Source of the DNA: Tamarix chinensis
Taxonomy: Eukaryota; Streptophyta; Magnoliopsida; Caryophyllales; Tamaricaceae
DNA length: 64,000 bases
Direction of reading: 5' to 3'
NCBI GenBank assembly: GCA_030549775.1
Contig: CM060172.1
Span: forward strand, 59,091,523-59,155,522
The position numbers and the translations under genes were made by a program. The notes beneath the pieces were generated by a model, which was given only the letters and a program-made list of their open reading frames with translations, did not search any database and was not told where the DNA came from. Of this stretch, positions 37,254 to 49,677 are shown in pieces. Within the stretch, counting starts at the first letter, position 1. Every line of letters starts with the position of its first letter.

Positions 37254-37615
37254 AGGGGGAGATCATGAACCCGAATACACAGAGGTACACTAGTCATATT
37301 AGCGCATACAAGCAGCACGGTACCCTCCAACCATCAATCCTGGGACTCAAAGGCACCCTGGTTGCACTGGTGCACGAGGACACACAATACTCTACTGATA
37401 AGGACACTTAATCCATAAGTATGCATACCCCTTAAGTAGGTCCATAAAGCTAAATAGAGTAAGATGTAGGGCTTGGGTGGGGTACTAAGGTACACCAAAA
37501 AAATTCAAAATAGGCGTGGGCTAAACCACGTCTTTAGGGTAGCGACCCCTAAAGAGCCACTATTCCTAATCTCGAGGTCTTCCACTTTAATTATTAGTGT
37601 CTTAATTAAGGTGAC
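37254..37615 (+). repeat. Module shared with element D
   Basis: From 'ctcgagggggagatcat' to 'ggtgacca' this stretch aligns with 53217-53585 with many identical phrases ('ggttgcactggtgcacga' against 'ggtcgcactggtacacga'; 'agcgacccctaaagagcca' in both). Elements A and C lack it, so B and D form a subgroup. Confidence 0.85.
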
Positions 37616-38213
37616 CATGAGGAACACATCAGTCACATACTTAATCATTTTTATATTAAATAATCATTATGAATATTATTGTCCATGTTAACTTAGATAA
37701 TCCACTAATGCCGTCCTAGATTCTAATTCTTTTACTTAGGCACTTTGAGTCAAAATGACCAAAATGCCCCTAAGGATAAGGCTTCCTCTTATAACCTATT
37801 TTCATCACATAATTCACTTTCATTTATTCATATGGCATAATAAGTTCTCATATCATAATTATATTACTGGTCATAGAATCGAGTACTCTATACCAAAGGA
37901 TCATTGAACACATAAACCCTAGCATGTACTTCTAGCACATCCACCACGCATTTCCATGCATAATTAACAGTTAAGACACCTCTTACATGATTATGAAATA
38001 AGCATCATATCATACCTTTAATTATCCATTCATCCATTCAACCATATACCATGCATTATTCTTATGATATTCACCGATTTGCTGAAATACCCTTATCTTT
38101 ATAATATATATGGTTACAACAAGTGATACTAAGGTCATAGACCCTTATTCTATTATTTGATATCCCTTATATCATATTATGGAGGTTTATTAAATTCATT
38201 GTCATGTTATATG

Positions 38214-38363
38214 AAAATTACCAATTTACCCCTCCTTACTTACAAAATTACTAAATTACCCCTCTTACTTGCCTATTTATTAAAATACCCTTTTACTTGC
38301 CAACTTACCAAATTACCTTTCATACTTGTATAATTGCCCAAAACACCCTTCATACTTATGAAA
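38214..38363 (+). repeat. TTACC minisatellite, left part
   Basis: Repeated units of about 28-32 bases built on 'ttaccaaattaccccttNNacttNt'. The array is cut at 38363 by element C and resumes at 42876. Confidence 0.85.
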
Positions 38364-39071
38364 TGTAACACCCCCAAATTTACTCCTGAAAAATTTCGTT
38401 TAATTTCAAAAAAAAGTTTATCAGAAACAAAAGATAAAACTTGTAAATTCGGGGGCGTTACCGCCACACTTAATACCAGAACGGTTCACTCCTACCGTCT
38501 CGGTACTAAGTGCTAAGGCTAAAACAGATTAACCCAACAAATACGAGTTGTTAGCATAACACATTCATAGATAAAACCTAAGTAGTACAGAATCAGAGTG
38601 CGGAAGTTCAAAGTACAATTCAAGATACGGTTTAAGGTTTTTGAAAGTTGAAACGTCACACACTCAAGATAAATAAACTTAAAATACATAAGAAAGGTGA
38701 AGTGATAACAGACTCCGGCCACGCCACTCTCGATCCCCAAGTTGGGTCCGAACTCAGCTCTCGGTCCCGCCCAACGCCTCATAAGCGTCGTAGGCATCAA
38801 ATATAGAGTCACCTACCTGCACTAGATCAGTGGGGCCTTCTGCTCGTGGGAATGAGCAGCACCCATGAAACGGGTGGTCAGTACGCTTCGTACTGAGCAA
38901 GGTAACCGAATAACTAAGGCCGAACAGACAAAGTACACAATACAAGCATGATCATGTAGGCACATAAGACAATACAAATAGTGAGGCCGATTATGTTCCA
39001 ATTAGACTTATCCTTTAATTCTCTTATTACCATGCTCAATTCCACATACTCTTTATTAATCCATGTAAGTG

Positions 39072-39442
39072 CGGGTGTCCCACTATTATAGCCGGTGGAC
39101 CGGAGATATGTACAGGGCAGAACGCTCCTGACCACTATTATTTGCCGGTGGTTCGGTCTCCAGGGCAAAACGCTCCTGGCCACTATTATTTGTCGGTGGA
39201 CCGGTCTGGCCCCGACTCACATGGTGTTCCACTGCAAGTATTTAGTATCTTTCCCATGTCTTATCGATTATATATTTGGTTTGCTGAGCACGGTAACCCC
39301 CACTATTATAGCCGGTGGACCGGAAATATATACAGGGCAAAACGCTCCTAGCCACTATTATTCGTCGGTGGTTCGGTCTCCAGGGCACCCCGGATCCTGG
39401 CCACTATTATTCGCCGGTGGACCGGTCTGGGCCCGGCTCAGC
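39072..39442 (+). repeat. Internal repeat cluster of element C
   Basis: Six copies of CACTATTATNNNCGGTGGNNCGG arranged as two triplets (39081-39205 and 39300-39425). Within each triplet the copies are about 60 bases apart and separated by 'cagggcaaaacgctcctggc'-like sequence. Each copy has the short inverted pair CCAC...GTGG. Best preserved of all members. Confidence 0.9.
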
Positions 39443-40524
39443 ATCTTCCTCTTTAAGTGATTAGTATTTTATGGTATCTTTTTCAACAAGTTACCGCCCT
39501 AGACATGCATGGCTAACTTCGGCTATACTCATCCTCCCAAGAGGGCCTGTCTCATATCTTGAGACCTTTGCGCCTCCTAACTCGCCCGACATCTTCCCCT
39601 TAATTAGTTTGCTCACTTCGAGAACCCGTCTCCTAAGTGCGTGGGTCTGGGCCCACCACCTTTTACCCCAACGTCCACTCACTACCTTCCCTTAGGGTTT
39701 TCTCCAGAAACCCTAACTTGGGCCTATGTGGCCCACCCTTTCCTGCCTCGTGCGTCCAGAACCCTCCTAGCACCCTTATTTTGGTCCACGTACTAATTTT
39801 CACTCGGAGCCCCCAAACACCCAAACAACACCTCTCTTACCTTCCACACACCCCGAGGCACCTTTCTATACGTAAGATTTGCCCCCATGCAGACCGTAAC
39901 CACCCCATGCAGCCCTGATTTCTCCCATCTCTTCTCTAACCGACTTATTTCCCCCCCTTTTGTTATTTCTTCCCAAATCTTTTCTCCATGTCCCCAACTA
40001 TGTCGCCACACCAAATTCCCTAGCATGCATGTCCTGAGGCCACAACACATCATAAGTTGAAGCACATTCACATCAAACACAGTACGAGCAATCACACAGA
40101 CGTACCTGGATCCATGCTGCGCTACACGTAAGGCATATAAGATAGTGACATTTAAAGCATAACACATAAGTATACCACATGAGCATATAAGACATCCACA
40201 ACCAATAGTTCACATATCATACAAGTGGCCTTAGTTAGACCCTTACCTAGATCGGCGCCGGGCTTGGAGCACTCTCCTACGCCTCCCGAAAGTTCTCACT
40301 CGAATCACCTATAAGAGGGAAATACTATGAGTTAATCTCCCTCTATCGGGAATACCAAAACCCCTATCTAACTCTTATCATGGCCTAAAACTAAGGCTAA
40401 TATTAATAACTAGTAGTTTATAAATAAAAAGGTAGGGTTATTATTATCCCTAAGATAATTAGTTAAATTTCTCCACTACTCGGAGTAAGCCTTATCATTT
40501 TTGCCGTATTATGGTAAGGGCTCC

Positions 40525-40721
40525 AATAATGTTATTAAAAGCATTAATAATAATAAGAATGCTAATAATAATGGTAGGAATAGTAATAGTAATCGTAATG
40601 ATAACATTAGTGACAAAACAAATCATGATAAGGATACTAAAACGATAATATTAAGGACAATAATAATAATGATAATAATAATAGTAATAACAACACAGTA
40701 GTGATAATAATAATAATAATG

Positions 40722-40773
<52 letters not shown>

Positions 40774-40920
40774 CAACAACATTAAGGATAATACGATGGT
40801 AAATACGGTTAGGGTTTTGGATATGGCGAACATAAAGATAGCAATAATAATGCTAATAATAATAATAATAATAATGATAATAATGATAATAATATTAATA
40901 ATAGTAATAATAATAACAAC

Positions 40921-40953
<33 letters not shown>

Positions 40954-41275
40954 CACTAAAATAACAGTAAGAGTAGTAAGAGTAATAACCAATATAACAA
41001 GAATAATGATAATAGTAGTAATAATAGTGATGATAATAGTAAGGATAATAATAGTAATACTAGTAATATTAGTAATAATAATAACTTAATAGGGTCTTGT
41101 ATTATTTAATACCATTAATTAGAAGTTCTTAGGGATGACATTAGGACCTGCTAACAATAATAATAATAGTAATAAGGGTAGTACTATTAGTAATTATATT
41201 AATAGTATTAATAATAATTAGACTAATGATAATTATAATAACATTAAAAATAATAGTTAGTAATAATATTAAAAC
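40525..41275 (+). repeat. Large (AAT)n-derived array in element C
   Basis: About 750 bases of AAT/ATA/TAA triplets with pure runs at 40701-40770 and 40910-40950 and many single-base variants. The Ile-rich and Leu-rich open frames here are artefacts of the repeat. Element A has an (ATT)n run in the equivalent place. Confidence 0.93.
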
Positions 41276-42875
41276 TTATTAACCACTTCCATTATTCCAG
41301 GTCTAGGGTTTAGGGAGTTGGACCACCTGGCTGGGGTGGTGGCACCGGCGGCAGCGCGGCGGCGGCGGCGAAAGGAAGAATTGGGAAAGGTGGCTATGGA
41401 GGCTAAAGGAGGAGAGACTAGGGGAGAGTGGAGGTGTAGGGTGGTAGAGCAAGAAGTCCTGGTGTTTTTGGGGGGTGGTGAAGGTGCTGCAAGTGGCGGT
41501 ACAGCCGGCGGCGGCGGCGCGAAGGTGGCTCAGGGCTGGAAGGGTCGTTTTTGGGGACGAATTTTCGCACGGCCAGGGCGGCACGTGCGGCGCAAGGCAG
41601 GGAGTCTAAGGTGGTTGGTTGTGTAGAGGGAGGTGCAGGGAGGATCGTGGTGGCAAGGGTAGGCAGTGGGGGTGGCTGTCGGCGGAGCAAAGGCCGTCTG
41701 AAGGCAGGGCGGCGCGCGTCTTTGCTCTGTTTGGGTTCCCAGTTGTCGAACCCGATTAAGGCGGTGAGGAGGGCTATTTATAGGCCAAATTGAACGGAAA
41801 ACGACAAGCTTCGAAGTGGAGGTTAGGGGGTAGGGTTAGGGTAGGTCGTCCGGCGTAGTTGGTCGGCGTACGGTCTGAAAATTTTCAGACCATGATTGCC
41901 CGGGAAATGGGGAACTTTCGTGCGAGAGAAGGGCTGTGCCGTTTGGTCACATCCACAGGGAAATCAACAGGGGGAAGAGGGGCGAAATGACCGGAGTTGG
42001 AGCTGTCGTTGCAGGCCTTTCTTCTCCGGCAGGATTTCGTGTTGCAGGCAACGAATGACGACGACACAGGGAAGAAGAAGAGGCCAGACCGGCGGTCCAG
42101 CGGAAAAAGGAAAAAGGAAGGGGGAACCGGCCGGGCGGCGGCGGTTATTCCCCCCATTAACGAAACGCGGCGTTTTGGGTGATTTTTAGGCAAAACGCGA
42201 CGTCCGCGTCGGTCTGGCAACGGTTATTTATTCCCTTGTGGCGACGCGGCGTTTCAGCGACTTTAGCGTCGAAACGCGGCGTTTTGTCTCACGGGCGGCT
42301 GGGCTCGCTGGTCCGCGAGCGAGGAGAAGGAAGGAGGGTGCCGTTGGGCCGAGCGAGGCCCAACTTCGGCGGGGAAGGTAGAAAAAGGAAAAAGAAGGAA
42401 AAGAAAAAAAAAAGAAAAAGGAAAAGGAAGGCTTTAATTTGGGTTTTGGATTTTGCATAAATTCTTTAGAATATTTTTGGGCTATTTAGAATATTAATAT
42501 TTATAAAATATTAAATAAATTCCTTTTTTGCTTAGTTTAGGCTATTTTAGATAAATTTCCTTAACCTCCATACTAATTAGGAAAAATACCCAAATTTTCT
42601 TCCAATTAAATTATTTATAAGGTTTATACTAATTGAAGCTATTTTATCCCTCTTATTTTAAATAAAATAATTTACTTAATTAATTTCTAAAATAAAACCC
42701 TTAATTATCTTAAAATACCAAAAGCCCTCCTACTTAGAATACTTATAAATTCCTTCTTGATTTATCCTAATTAATTCCCATTTTCTTTCCAATAAAAGTA
42801 GTTTATCTTAAATAAATTTTCTAATAATTCCCTATTCGGCCATGATTTCCTAATTTAGGGTTCTGGGGTATTTCA

Positions 42876-43440
42876 TGAAATTACCAATTTACCCTTTATA
42901 CTTATATAATTACTAAAATACCCTTCACACTTGTTAAAATTACCAAATTACCCTTCGGGTTTGTTAAATTACCAAATTACCCTTCATACTTATTAAATTA
43001 TCAATTTACCCCTCATACTTGTTAAATTACCAAATTACCCTCCATACTTGTATAATTACTAAGTTACCCTCTTTTTCATACCAAATTACCAAAATACCCT
43101 TCTTAGTTATTAAATTACCATTTATCCCGTTTATTCTTAAAATTACCAAAATACCCTTCTTACTTATTAAATGATCATATTACCCTGTTTACTCATAAAA
43201 TTACCAAGTTACCCCTTTTTCATGCCAAAATAATCAAAATACCATTCTTATTTAACAATTTACCAAATTATCCTTTTTCCTCATAAAATTACCAAGTTAC
43301 CCCCCTTTTCCATGAAAAATTACTAAAATACCCTTCTTATTTAACAATTTACCAAATTACCCTTTTTACTTATAAAATTACCAAGTTACCCCCTTTTTAT
43401 GCTAAAATTACCAAAATACTCCTAGCACATAAAATGTTAA
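42876..43440 (+). repeat. TTACC minisatellite, right part
   Basis: About eighteen diverged units of 'attaccaaattacccttcatacttNtta', the continuation of 38214-38363 after the element C insertion. Confidence 0.9.
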
Positions 43441-45640
43441 TACCCATGGTCCACATGCATTATCTAATACCACCAACCATTATTATTCACTATTAATACC
43501 CATTATCACCTACTATACATACTTATTTAAGCCACACCCTTTATACAAAAAAAATTACTAAAATACCTCTAAGGCTTATATTAACATTATCTCTACTATA
43601 AATGGCCATATTTACTTATCATGACATATATATGCATCTAATATTAATATTAACAACAATGCTCCTTTCTTAACCATCATTTCTATACATGAAACATTTC
43701 ATAATATAACATGCTTTTCACTTCAACTACCAATATATGCTACAAATCATAATATACTTAACATCACATAATATGCACATAAATATATTCAAAAATCCTA
43801 ATGTGATAGTATACGTATATCCACACATTTTAGTAGGATGTAATGGTTACCTTATTTCCAGAAATAATTAAACTCTACCAGTATTACGGTTAAAAGTTTA
43901 AGCTTTGATTATTAGAAATTTGTACCTATAAATAATATCAAAACTAGCATATTAGTAGTAGAAAATTAAAAGATTAATTTTTTTTATCAAAAATCTTATT
44001 AAATATATGTAAATACTAACTATATTTAAACCTCAAAATTTTGGTTAAGTAGGCTTAGAGGGTGTAGTAAAACTCACGCTACATGGCAGCGTGAGCTGCA
44101 TGCACGGAATGAAGGGGAGAATGGGAGAGTAAGGGTGGAAGATGGTAGATGAGGGGAGGTAAAGGGTCTTGGGCAAGGGTATTTGAGGCTTCGGTTAAGG
44201 GCTTGTTGAGGGGAATGGGGATAGTGGTTGGGTGTAGGAAGGGTGACAGAGTGTAGGTGGTAGTTAGGGGTTAGAGATTGGTGGCTCATGGTGGTAGGGA
44301 TGGCGGCGGTAGGGCTGGAAAGGTGGTGCGAAGGAAGGGAGAAGAAGGAGAAGGAAGGAAAACGAAGAGAAGAAAGGAGGGGTTGTAGGGGAGATCTCGG
44401 TTGGCTAAGGTAGAGAGGTGGTAGAGGATGTGTGAGGGGGTCGAGGAGTGGCTTTGGTGGCAGAAGAAGAGGGGAGACGGCAGTGCAGGATGGTGGAGCA
44501 GGGTGGAGGTCAAGAAGGGGAAGAAAAGAAAGAGGAAGGGAAGGATGGCTGCAGGGGCGAGTGGCGATTGCTAAGTGGTGCAAGGAGGAAGTAGGGGAGG
44601 CTAGGGGGTTAGTGTGGAGGCAGTGGTTGGAGGCAATGAAGCATAAATAGTGGAGGAGGAGAAGAAGGAAATAAAGGAGGGGAAGAAGCTCGGCAGGGGA
44701 GAAGGAGGAGCTCGAGGGGGATAGAAAATGGGTGGATAAGGAGGAAATAAGGATAAGAAAAGGAAGAAGGAAAGGAGGGCTGCCATGGTTGAGTTAGGTG
44801 GATGTAGGTTGCAGGGGGTCAGGCGTGTACGATGGTAGGAAGGAGAAGAAGAGAGGGAAAGTAAGGCATGCGAGGGAGGTTGTGTAGGGGTGCGTTTAGC
44901 TCAAAATGGAAAGGAAAGGGACGAGAGAGGGGGGAGAGGGCAGGGCTGTAATGGCTGGGTGGGGGAAGAGCTTCAGGGGGTAGGTGCTGTACGGTTTGGC
45001 TCGATGTGTAGGGGGAAGAAGGATGAAGAAGAAGAGAGGGGGAGGCAGGTAGATCGGTTAGGTGGGGGAGAAAGGAAAGGAGACGGGCTGACCCGAGCAT
45101 ACGAGGAAGAAGGGAAAAAGAAAAGAGGATTGGGCTTGCCCAACTAGGGAAGGAAGAAAGGAAAGGAAAAAGGAAGGGGGAGAGGGGCTAGACAGGCGAA
45201 GCTGGGCGGCGAGGAGAAGGAGGCCAGTGGCCCAGTGGGGGAAGAAGAAAGAAAAGGCCGATCGACCCAAGGAAAAGCAGAAAATAAGAAAAAAGAAAAA
45301 AGGAGAAAGAAAAAGGAAAAATGAGAAAATAAAATAATTTTTGGAATTGGGGTATTTAATTATTTAGGTGGATAAATCATTTTAACAAATTAATTTAATT
45401 AAAATTTAAGATATTAATTTAAGAGGATAATTTTAGTAAAATATGGGTTTGGAAATTTATTTAAATAAAAAGAATGTGATAAAATAAAAAAATATTTATT
45501 TTAATTTATTAAATAACCATATCCATTTTTATAAATAAAAGTCCAGAACATAATTAAATTAATAATTTAAAATTTAAATTATCCCAAATGATGATTAATT
45601 ATTAAATTTTAGGTTTTAAAATTTTGAGTATTATAAATAC

Positions 45641-46306
45641 TTTATATTCATCATTTTCATTATAGATGTTGGCTCACTCTAATCCATGAATGATTGGCTA
45701 GTCGTTGAGGTTACTAGCACAACATAGTATATTAACTCCAAGATTGTTATGAACATGAACAAATTCCTATACATGTAACACTCCCAAAATTTCTCCTAAA
45801 TAATTTTAACTTTTGTCGAAGCTAATACAAAGATAATAGAGTATTACTGCTATACTTAATATGAGTTTAGTTTATCATACTAATCTTATATCAAGTATAA
45901 GGTAAAATGATACAAATTTAAACATGATAAAAAGGGAATGATAAATATTTCATAAATAAATGACTATAATTAGGAGTTTGAAACTTTGAGTATGACATAA
46001 ATAAATTGGTTATTGTATCAATACTCCTGTATTTAAGTAAAAAGAACCATATTCCTTAGGTCATTTTGACATCGTACCAGACACACCTGTGTTGTGTTTA
46101 GCATGTAATGCACCAACTATCCTTCATGTTTTCTATTAAAAACAAATAATGTGCCATTGATTGATAAGTTTTTATTGATATTTTATTATAACTTAACAAA
46201 AACACCCCTCGTATAAGCTCTCCTATAATAAACATTTTTATTCATACTTTTGTCTTATCTTGCTTGTTTATTTCTTTTTTCTAATCCTTCTATAAAAAGA
46301 TTTATT
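45641..46306. other. AT-rich spacer, containing a TGTAACACTCCC terminus-like phrase
   Basis: No gene. At 45776 the sequence TGTAACACTCCCAAAATTTCTCC looks like the start of another member of the LTR-like family ('ttactgctatacttaatatgag' follows, as after the terminus in B and C). Similarity fades after about 150 bases, so this is a truncated remnant. Confidence 0.5.
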
Positions 46307-46311
46307 CTCTT

Positions 46312-48376
46312 TGATATAAAAATATTTCAAGATTTTGAATACTGACTTATGAATCACGATAGAAGGAAGCAATAGTGAAATTCGAAGATAATTATTTACC
46401 CTATAATATGGATATCATTGGAAATATTATTAAACCAGGTGTCCAACCCATCTTTAGAAACTCAAATCTAAGTTTTCTACATAAAGTTATGACTGTTTTA
46501 CCATATGTGTGTCAAGTCAAATTTTTACACGCTAATGGATAAAGTGTCATAATTAGTATTATGAACGCCATTATCTTTTCCATATTTATTAGCTATGTTG
46601 TTATTGACTTATTTGAAAATTATGTTAGGATATTAGTTAGTCAATTTATTGCCTTAATCATTAAGAAATTAGATAGGATTTATCTTTTATTTTATGATGT
46701 ATTTTATCTTTTTACAATTTTGTTAGGATTTAATTATTATTATCATAAGATATTACTATTCATATGAATAGTATCATGAATAGAGATTTGATTAGTGTTT
46801 ATGTTATTTAGATTTAGTTTATCTTATTATTGAGGAGGTTGCAAGAGCAGGTGGATATTATCCTATAAATATCCCATGCAAACTCATTATTTGAGGATAG
46901 TTGAATTAAGTTATTAAATCGAGTTTTCTCTCATTTAAATCCTATGTGAATTTCTTTGTTATGTGTTTACGTTATCTGTGTGAGTCGTAAACTAGATTTC
47001 TCTCTAAATTATCTTATCCGTGTGAGTGATAATTTAGAAACCCTCTATACCTTTCCTGTGTGGGTTTGTATAGAGTTATCTAGTAAAGTTTACTATATGT
47101 TTCTTCATTAGAGATCCTTTAAGAGTTATCCGTGTAAGACTTTCAAAGATAGTTTGAATAATTACTCTGTGTGATCCTTCATCCATATCCTTAGTTTACA
47201 ATTAATCATTAGTTTATCGTTATAAAATTACATAAAATAGAGAATTTTTTAAACCGCTCATTCCATTACGTATCAAATTGGTATTAGAGCTCAGTTTTGA
47301 AGATCTTCCAAGAACTTCAATGATCCAAGAGGTCAATTGATTCAAGATTCCATATTTAATTTAAAGTTTCAAAAAGATTGATTCAAGAGCAAATTTGAGG
47401 ACAAACTTTTCTCAATACGGCGAGAATGATGCAAAAATATTCTAAAATTTTAAAGATTGACTTATGAATCACAATAGAAAGAAGTAAGAGTGAAAATTGA
47501 AGATAATTGTTTACCTTATAAAATAGATACCATTTGAAATCTTATTAAATTAGGAGTCTAACACATCTTTCGGGATTCAAATCCAAGTTTTATGCATAAA
47601 GTTATAACTGTTTTACCATATGTGTGTCACGTTAAATTTTTACACGCGAATAGATAAAGTATCGTAATTAGCATTATGGACGTCAATATCTTTTTATATT
47701 TATTATCTAGGTTGTTATTAAATTATTTGATAATTATGTAGGAGATTAGTTAGTTAATTTATTTCCTTAATCATTAAAAAAATTAGATAGGGTTTATCTT
47801 TTATCTTATGATGTATTTTATCTTTTTAATATTTTGTTAGGATTTAATTATTATTATCCTAGGAGATTAATATTTATGTGAATAGTATTATGAATAGTGA
47901 TTTAATTAGTTTTTATGTTATTTAGATTTATTTTATCTTATTATTGAGGAGGTGGATATTATCCTATAAATATCCCATGTAAACTCATTATTTGAGGATA
48001 GTTGAATTGAGTTATAAAATAGAGTTTTCTTTCGTTGAAATCCTGTGTGAGTTTCTTTGTTCTATATTTACATTATCTGTGTGACTCATAAACTAGACAT
48101 GTCTCTAAATTATCTTATTTGTGTGTGAGATAATTTAGAAATCCTCTATACATTTCCTGTGTGAGTTAATATAGAGTTATCTAGTGAAGTTTACCGTGTG
48201 TTTCTTCATTAGAGATCCTTTGAGAGTTATCTATGTGAGGCTTTCAAAGCTAGTTTAAAGAATTAATTTTTGTGATCCTTTATCCATAACCTTAATTTAG
48301 AATTCATCATATATTTATCATTATAAAATTACATAAAATATGGTATTTTTGAAATCACTCGTTTCATTACGTATCA
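46312..48376 (+). mobile_element. Short LTR retrotransposon with almost no interior (TRIM-like or internally deleted)
   Basis: Two direct repeats, 46312-47275 and 47427-48376, both start TGAT(A/G)(T/C)AAAAATATT and end ACGTATCA. The interior is only 151 bases. It holds a primer binding site TGGTATTAGAGC at 47279-47290 (initiator tRNA-Met type TGGTATCAGAGC) and, before the right LTR, 'tttgaggacaaac' that recalls the end of gypsy pol. CTCTT flanks the whole element at 46307-46311 and 48377-48381, a perfect 5 bp duplication. The LTRs differ at many positions, so it is old. The LTR start and the pol-end phrase suggest the same lineage as the gypsy element at 5.9-16.8 kb. Confidence 0.9.
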
Positions 48377-48743
48377 CTCTTCATTAAAAATAGGAGGTAG
48401 AACCAATAAAGATTTATTTTTCAATTCATCATTGGAGTTGAATACCTCATTCAAAATTGTTTTTTATCTAATATGAAGGAATCAATAGAAAAGGCAAATC
48501 CCTTATGATACACCAAATCGGACTCAGTTATTGAAATAGTGAATAGATATGTTATTTCTTGAAATCTCTCTCTGGATTCAAAATTGTGGTGTATCATATG
48601 TTAAACTCTAAATTATGAATTACTTCATAAAAAAACTATATTTGTCTCTCTATTTTTTCTTATTCTATTACAACCATTTTTTTTCTTTCTTTAATGTAAA
48701 TAAGAAGATAAAAAATTTATTGTTCTTTTGCATACCAACCTTA

Positions 48744-48910
48744 GGAATGACAACGAGGAAAGGCAGGGATAAGAATCCCATCCCTATCCTATCACCTAAA
48801 TTGAAAATTAATCCCCAAATCCGCCATGATATCTTATTTCAACTAACAAGGAATCCCTGTCCTAATCCCTATGAGGATTTAATCTCCATACTAACTCTGA
48901 TCCCCTCCTA
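48744..48910. mobile_element. hAT-like MITE fragment
   Basis: 'ttaggaatgacaacgagg' at the left and internal 'gggataagaatccc', 'aatccctatgaggatttaatctcc' phrases resemble the G/C-rich arms of plant MITEs with TAGGGATGACAA ends. No matching right end was found. Confidence 0.35.
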
Positions 48911-49423
48911 AAATTTATGTCCCAGAACTATTTCCCAAGTTATATGCTATTTTTATGTAAGTGTTGTTGATATTATTGTTTTAATAGAAAAGTTTAGGAC
49001 ATAATTATTCTAACTCAAATTCATGTCAAACTGTTAAAGAAAAATCTTAGGACAATACTCATTTTTTAGTAGATTAACCTCTCATAAAATGTTAGAAATG
49101 AGCTCAATGATTATTTACTAGATTAGGTAAGCCACTAGTTGCAAGTTTATTTTCTAGGTAATTTAGATTAACCCTAAACACACACAGAATCCGGGATACG
49201 TTTGGGGTTGGGACCCCAAACCCATGCTTGAAAAAATCCTGTTAAAAATTTACAAACTCAAATACGTTCCCCTAAATCATCTTTTGAATAGGGAATCCCT
49301 GAAGGGACCTCTAACATATAGGAAAGATTATCATCCTAACCAACATTCATCCCAAATTCTTGGATCTTCATACCCTATACCCCAAATTCTAATTCAACTA
49401 TGTTAGTTCCTCCATTATATTTT

Positions 49424-49677
49424 TCTATAGGATTTTAAATGAGCCGAACTGAATCAAACTTCAATGGGATCAAGCTTGGTTTGTTTAACTAAATAAATGA
49501 GTTAGACCGAGATTTTAACAAGATGAGTTGATCTTTATGAGCTGATGATATAAATGATTCAATATAAACAAGCTTTTTCGAACTCAAGCCTGACTCATTT
49601 ACTTAAATGAAAGAAGTGAACCAAAATTTTAACAAGTCAGATTGATTCACTAGCTGGCACAACTCATTTACAACCAT
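49424..49677. mobile_element. MITE-like element of the GAGCC family
   Basis: 'taggattttaaatgagcc' on the left and 'ggcacaactcatttacaacca' on the right form a weak inverted pair. The interior resembles the 6540-6756 element ('aatgagtta', 'gactcatttacttaaatga'). Confidence 0.4.

Larger units (their letters stand above)
38364..42875 (+). mobile_element. Long LTR-like element C (4512 bp), nested in element B
   Basis: It starts TGTAACACCCCCAAATTTAC and ends TTCTGGGGTATTTCA. TGAAA flanks it on both sides (38359-38363 and 42876-42880), a perfect 5 bp duplication. Order: terminus, 'actaagtgctaaggct', internal repeat cluster (39072-39442), 'gaaaccctaact' segment (about 39706), (AAT)n array (40525-41275), purine/G-rich segment (41300-42460), and AT-rich end. 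This matches element A in order. No gag or pol. The GC content of the 41.3-42.4 kb part is the highest in the window. Confidence 0.88.
36073..45635 (+). mobile_element. Long LTR-like element B, interrupted by element C
   Basis: It starts TGTAATACCTCCAAAATTTAC and ends TTTTGAGTATTATA, flanked by AATAT (36068-36072) and AATAC (45636-45640), a 5 bp duplication with one mismatch. Without nested element C it is about 5.0 kb. Order: terminus, 'accaagtgctaaggct' segment, internal repeat cluster (36780-37150), a module shared with element D (37254-37615), a TTACC minisatellite (38214-38363 continuing at 42876-43440), a purine-rich segment (44080-45345), and an AT-rich end. No pol. The open frames on both strands of 44074-45270 are composition artefacts. 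Confidence 0.8.

Noticed and set aside
39095..39460. 121-codon frame with repeated 'TTIICRW' phrases
   Set aside because: It is the internal DNA repeat cluster of element C in translation; the frame is not kept in A or B.
40501..41089. Asn-rich, Ile-rich and Leu-rich open frames
   Set aside because: Direct translation of the (AAT)n array.
41318..42460. GC-rich open frames resembling a gene
   Set aside because: They lie inside element C, overlap on both strands and frames, and are Gly/Arg- or Pro-rich low complexity without domains.
44074..45270. 169-codon and other open frames
   Set aside because: Pro/Ser/Leu-rich translation of the purine-rich segment of element B; no domain.
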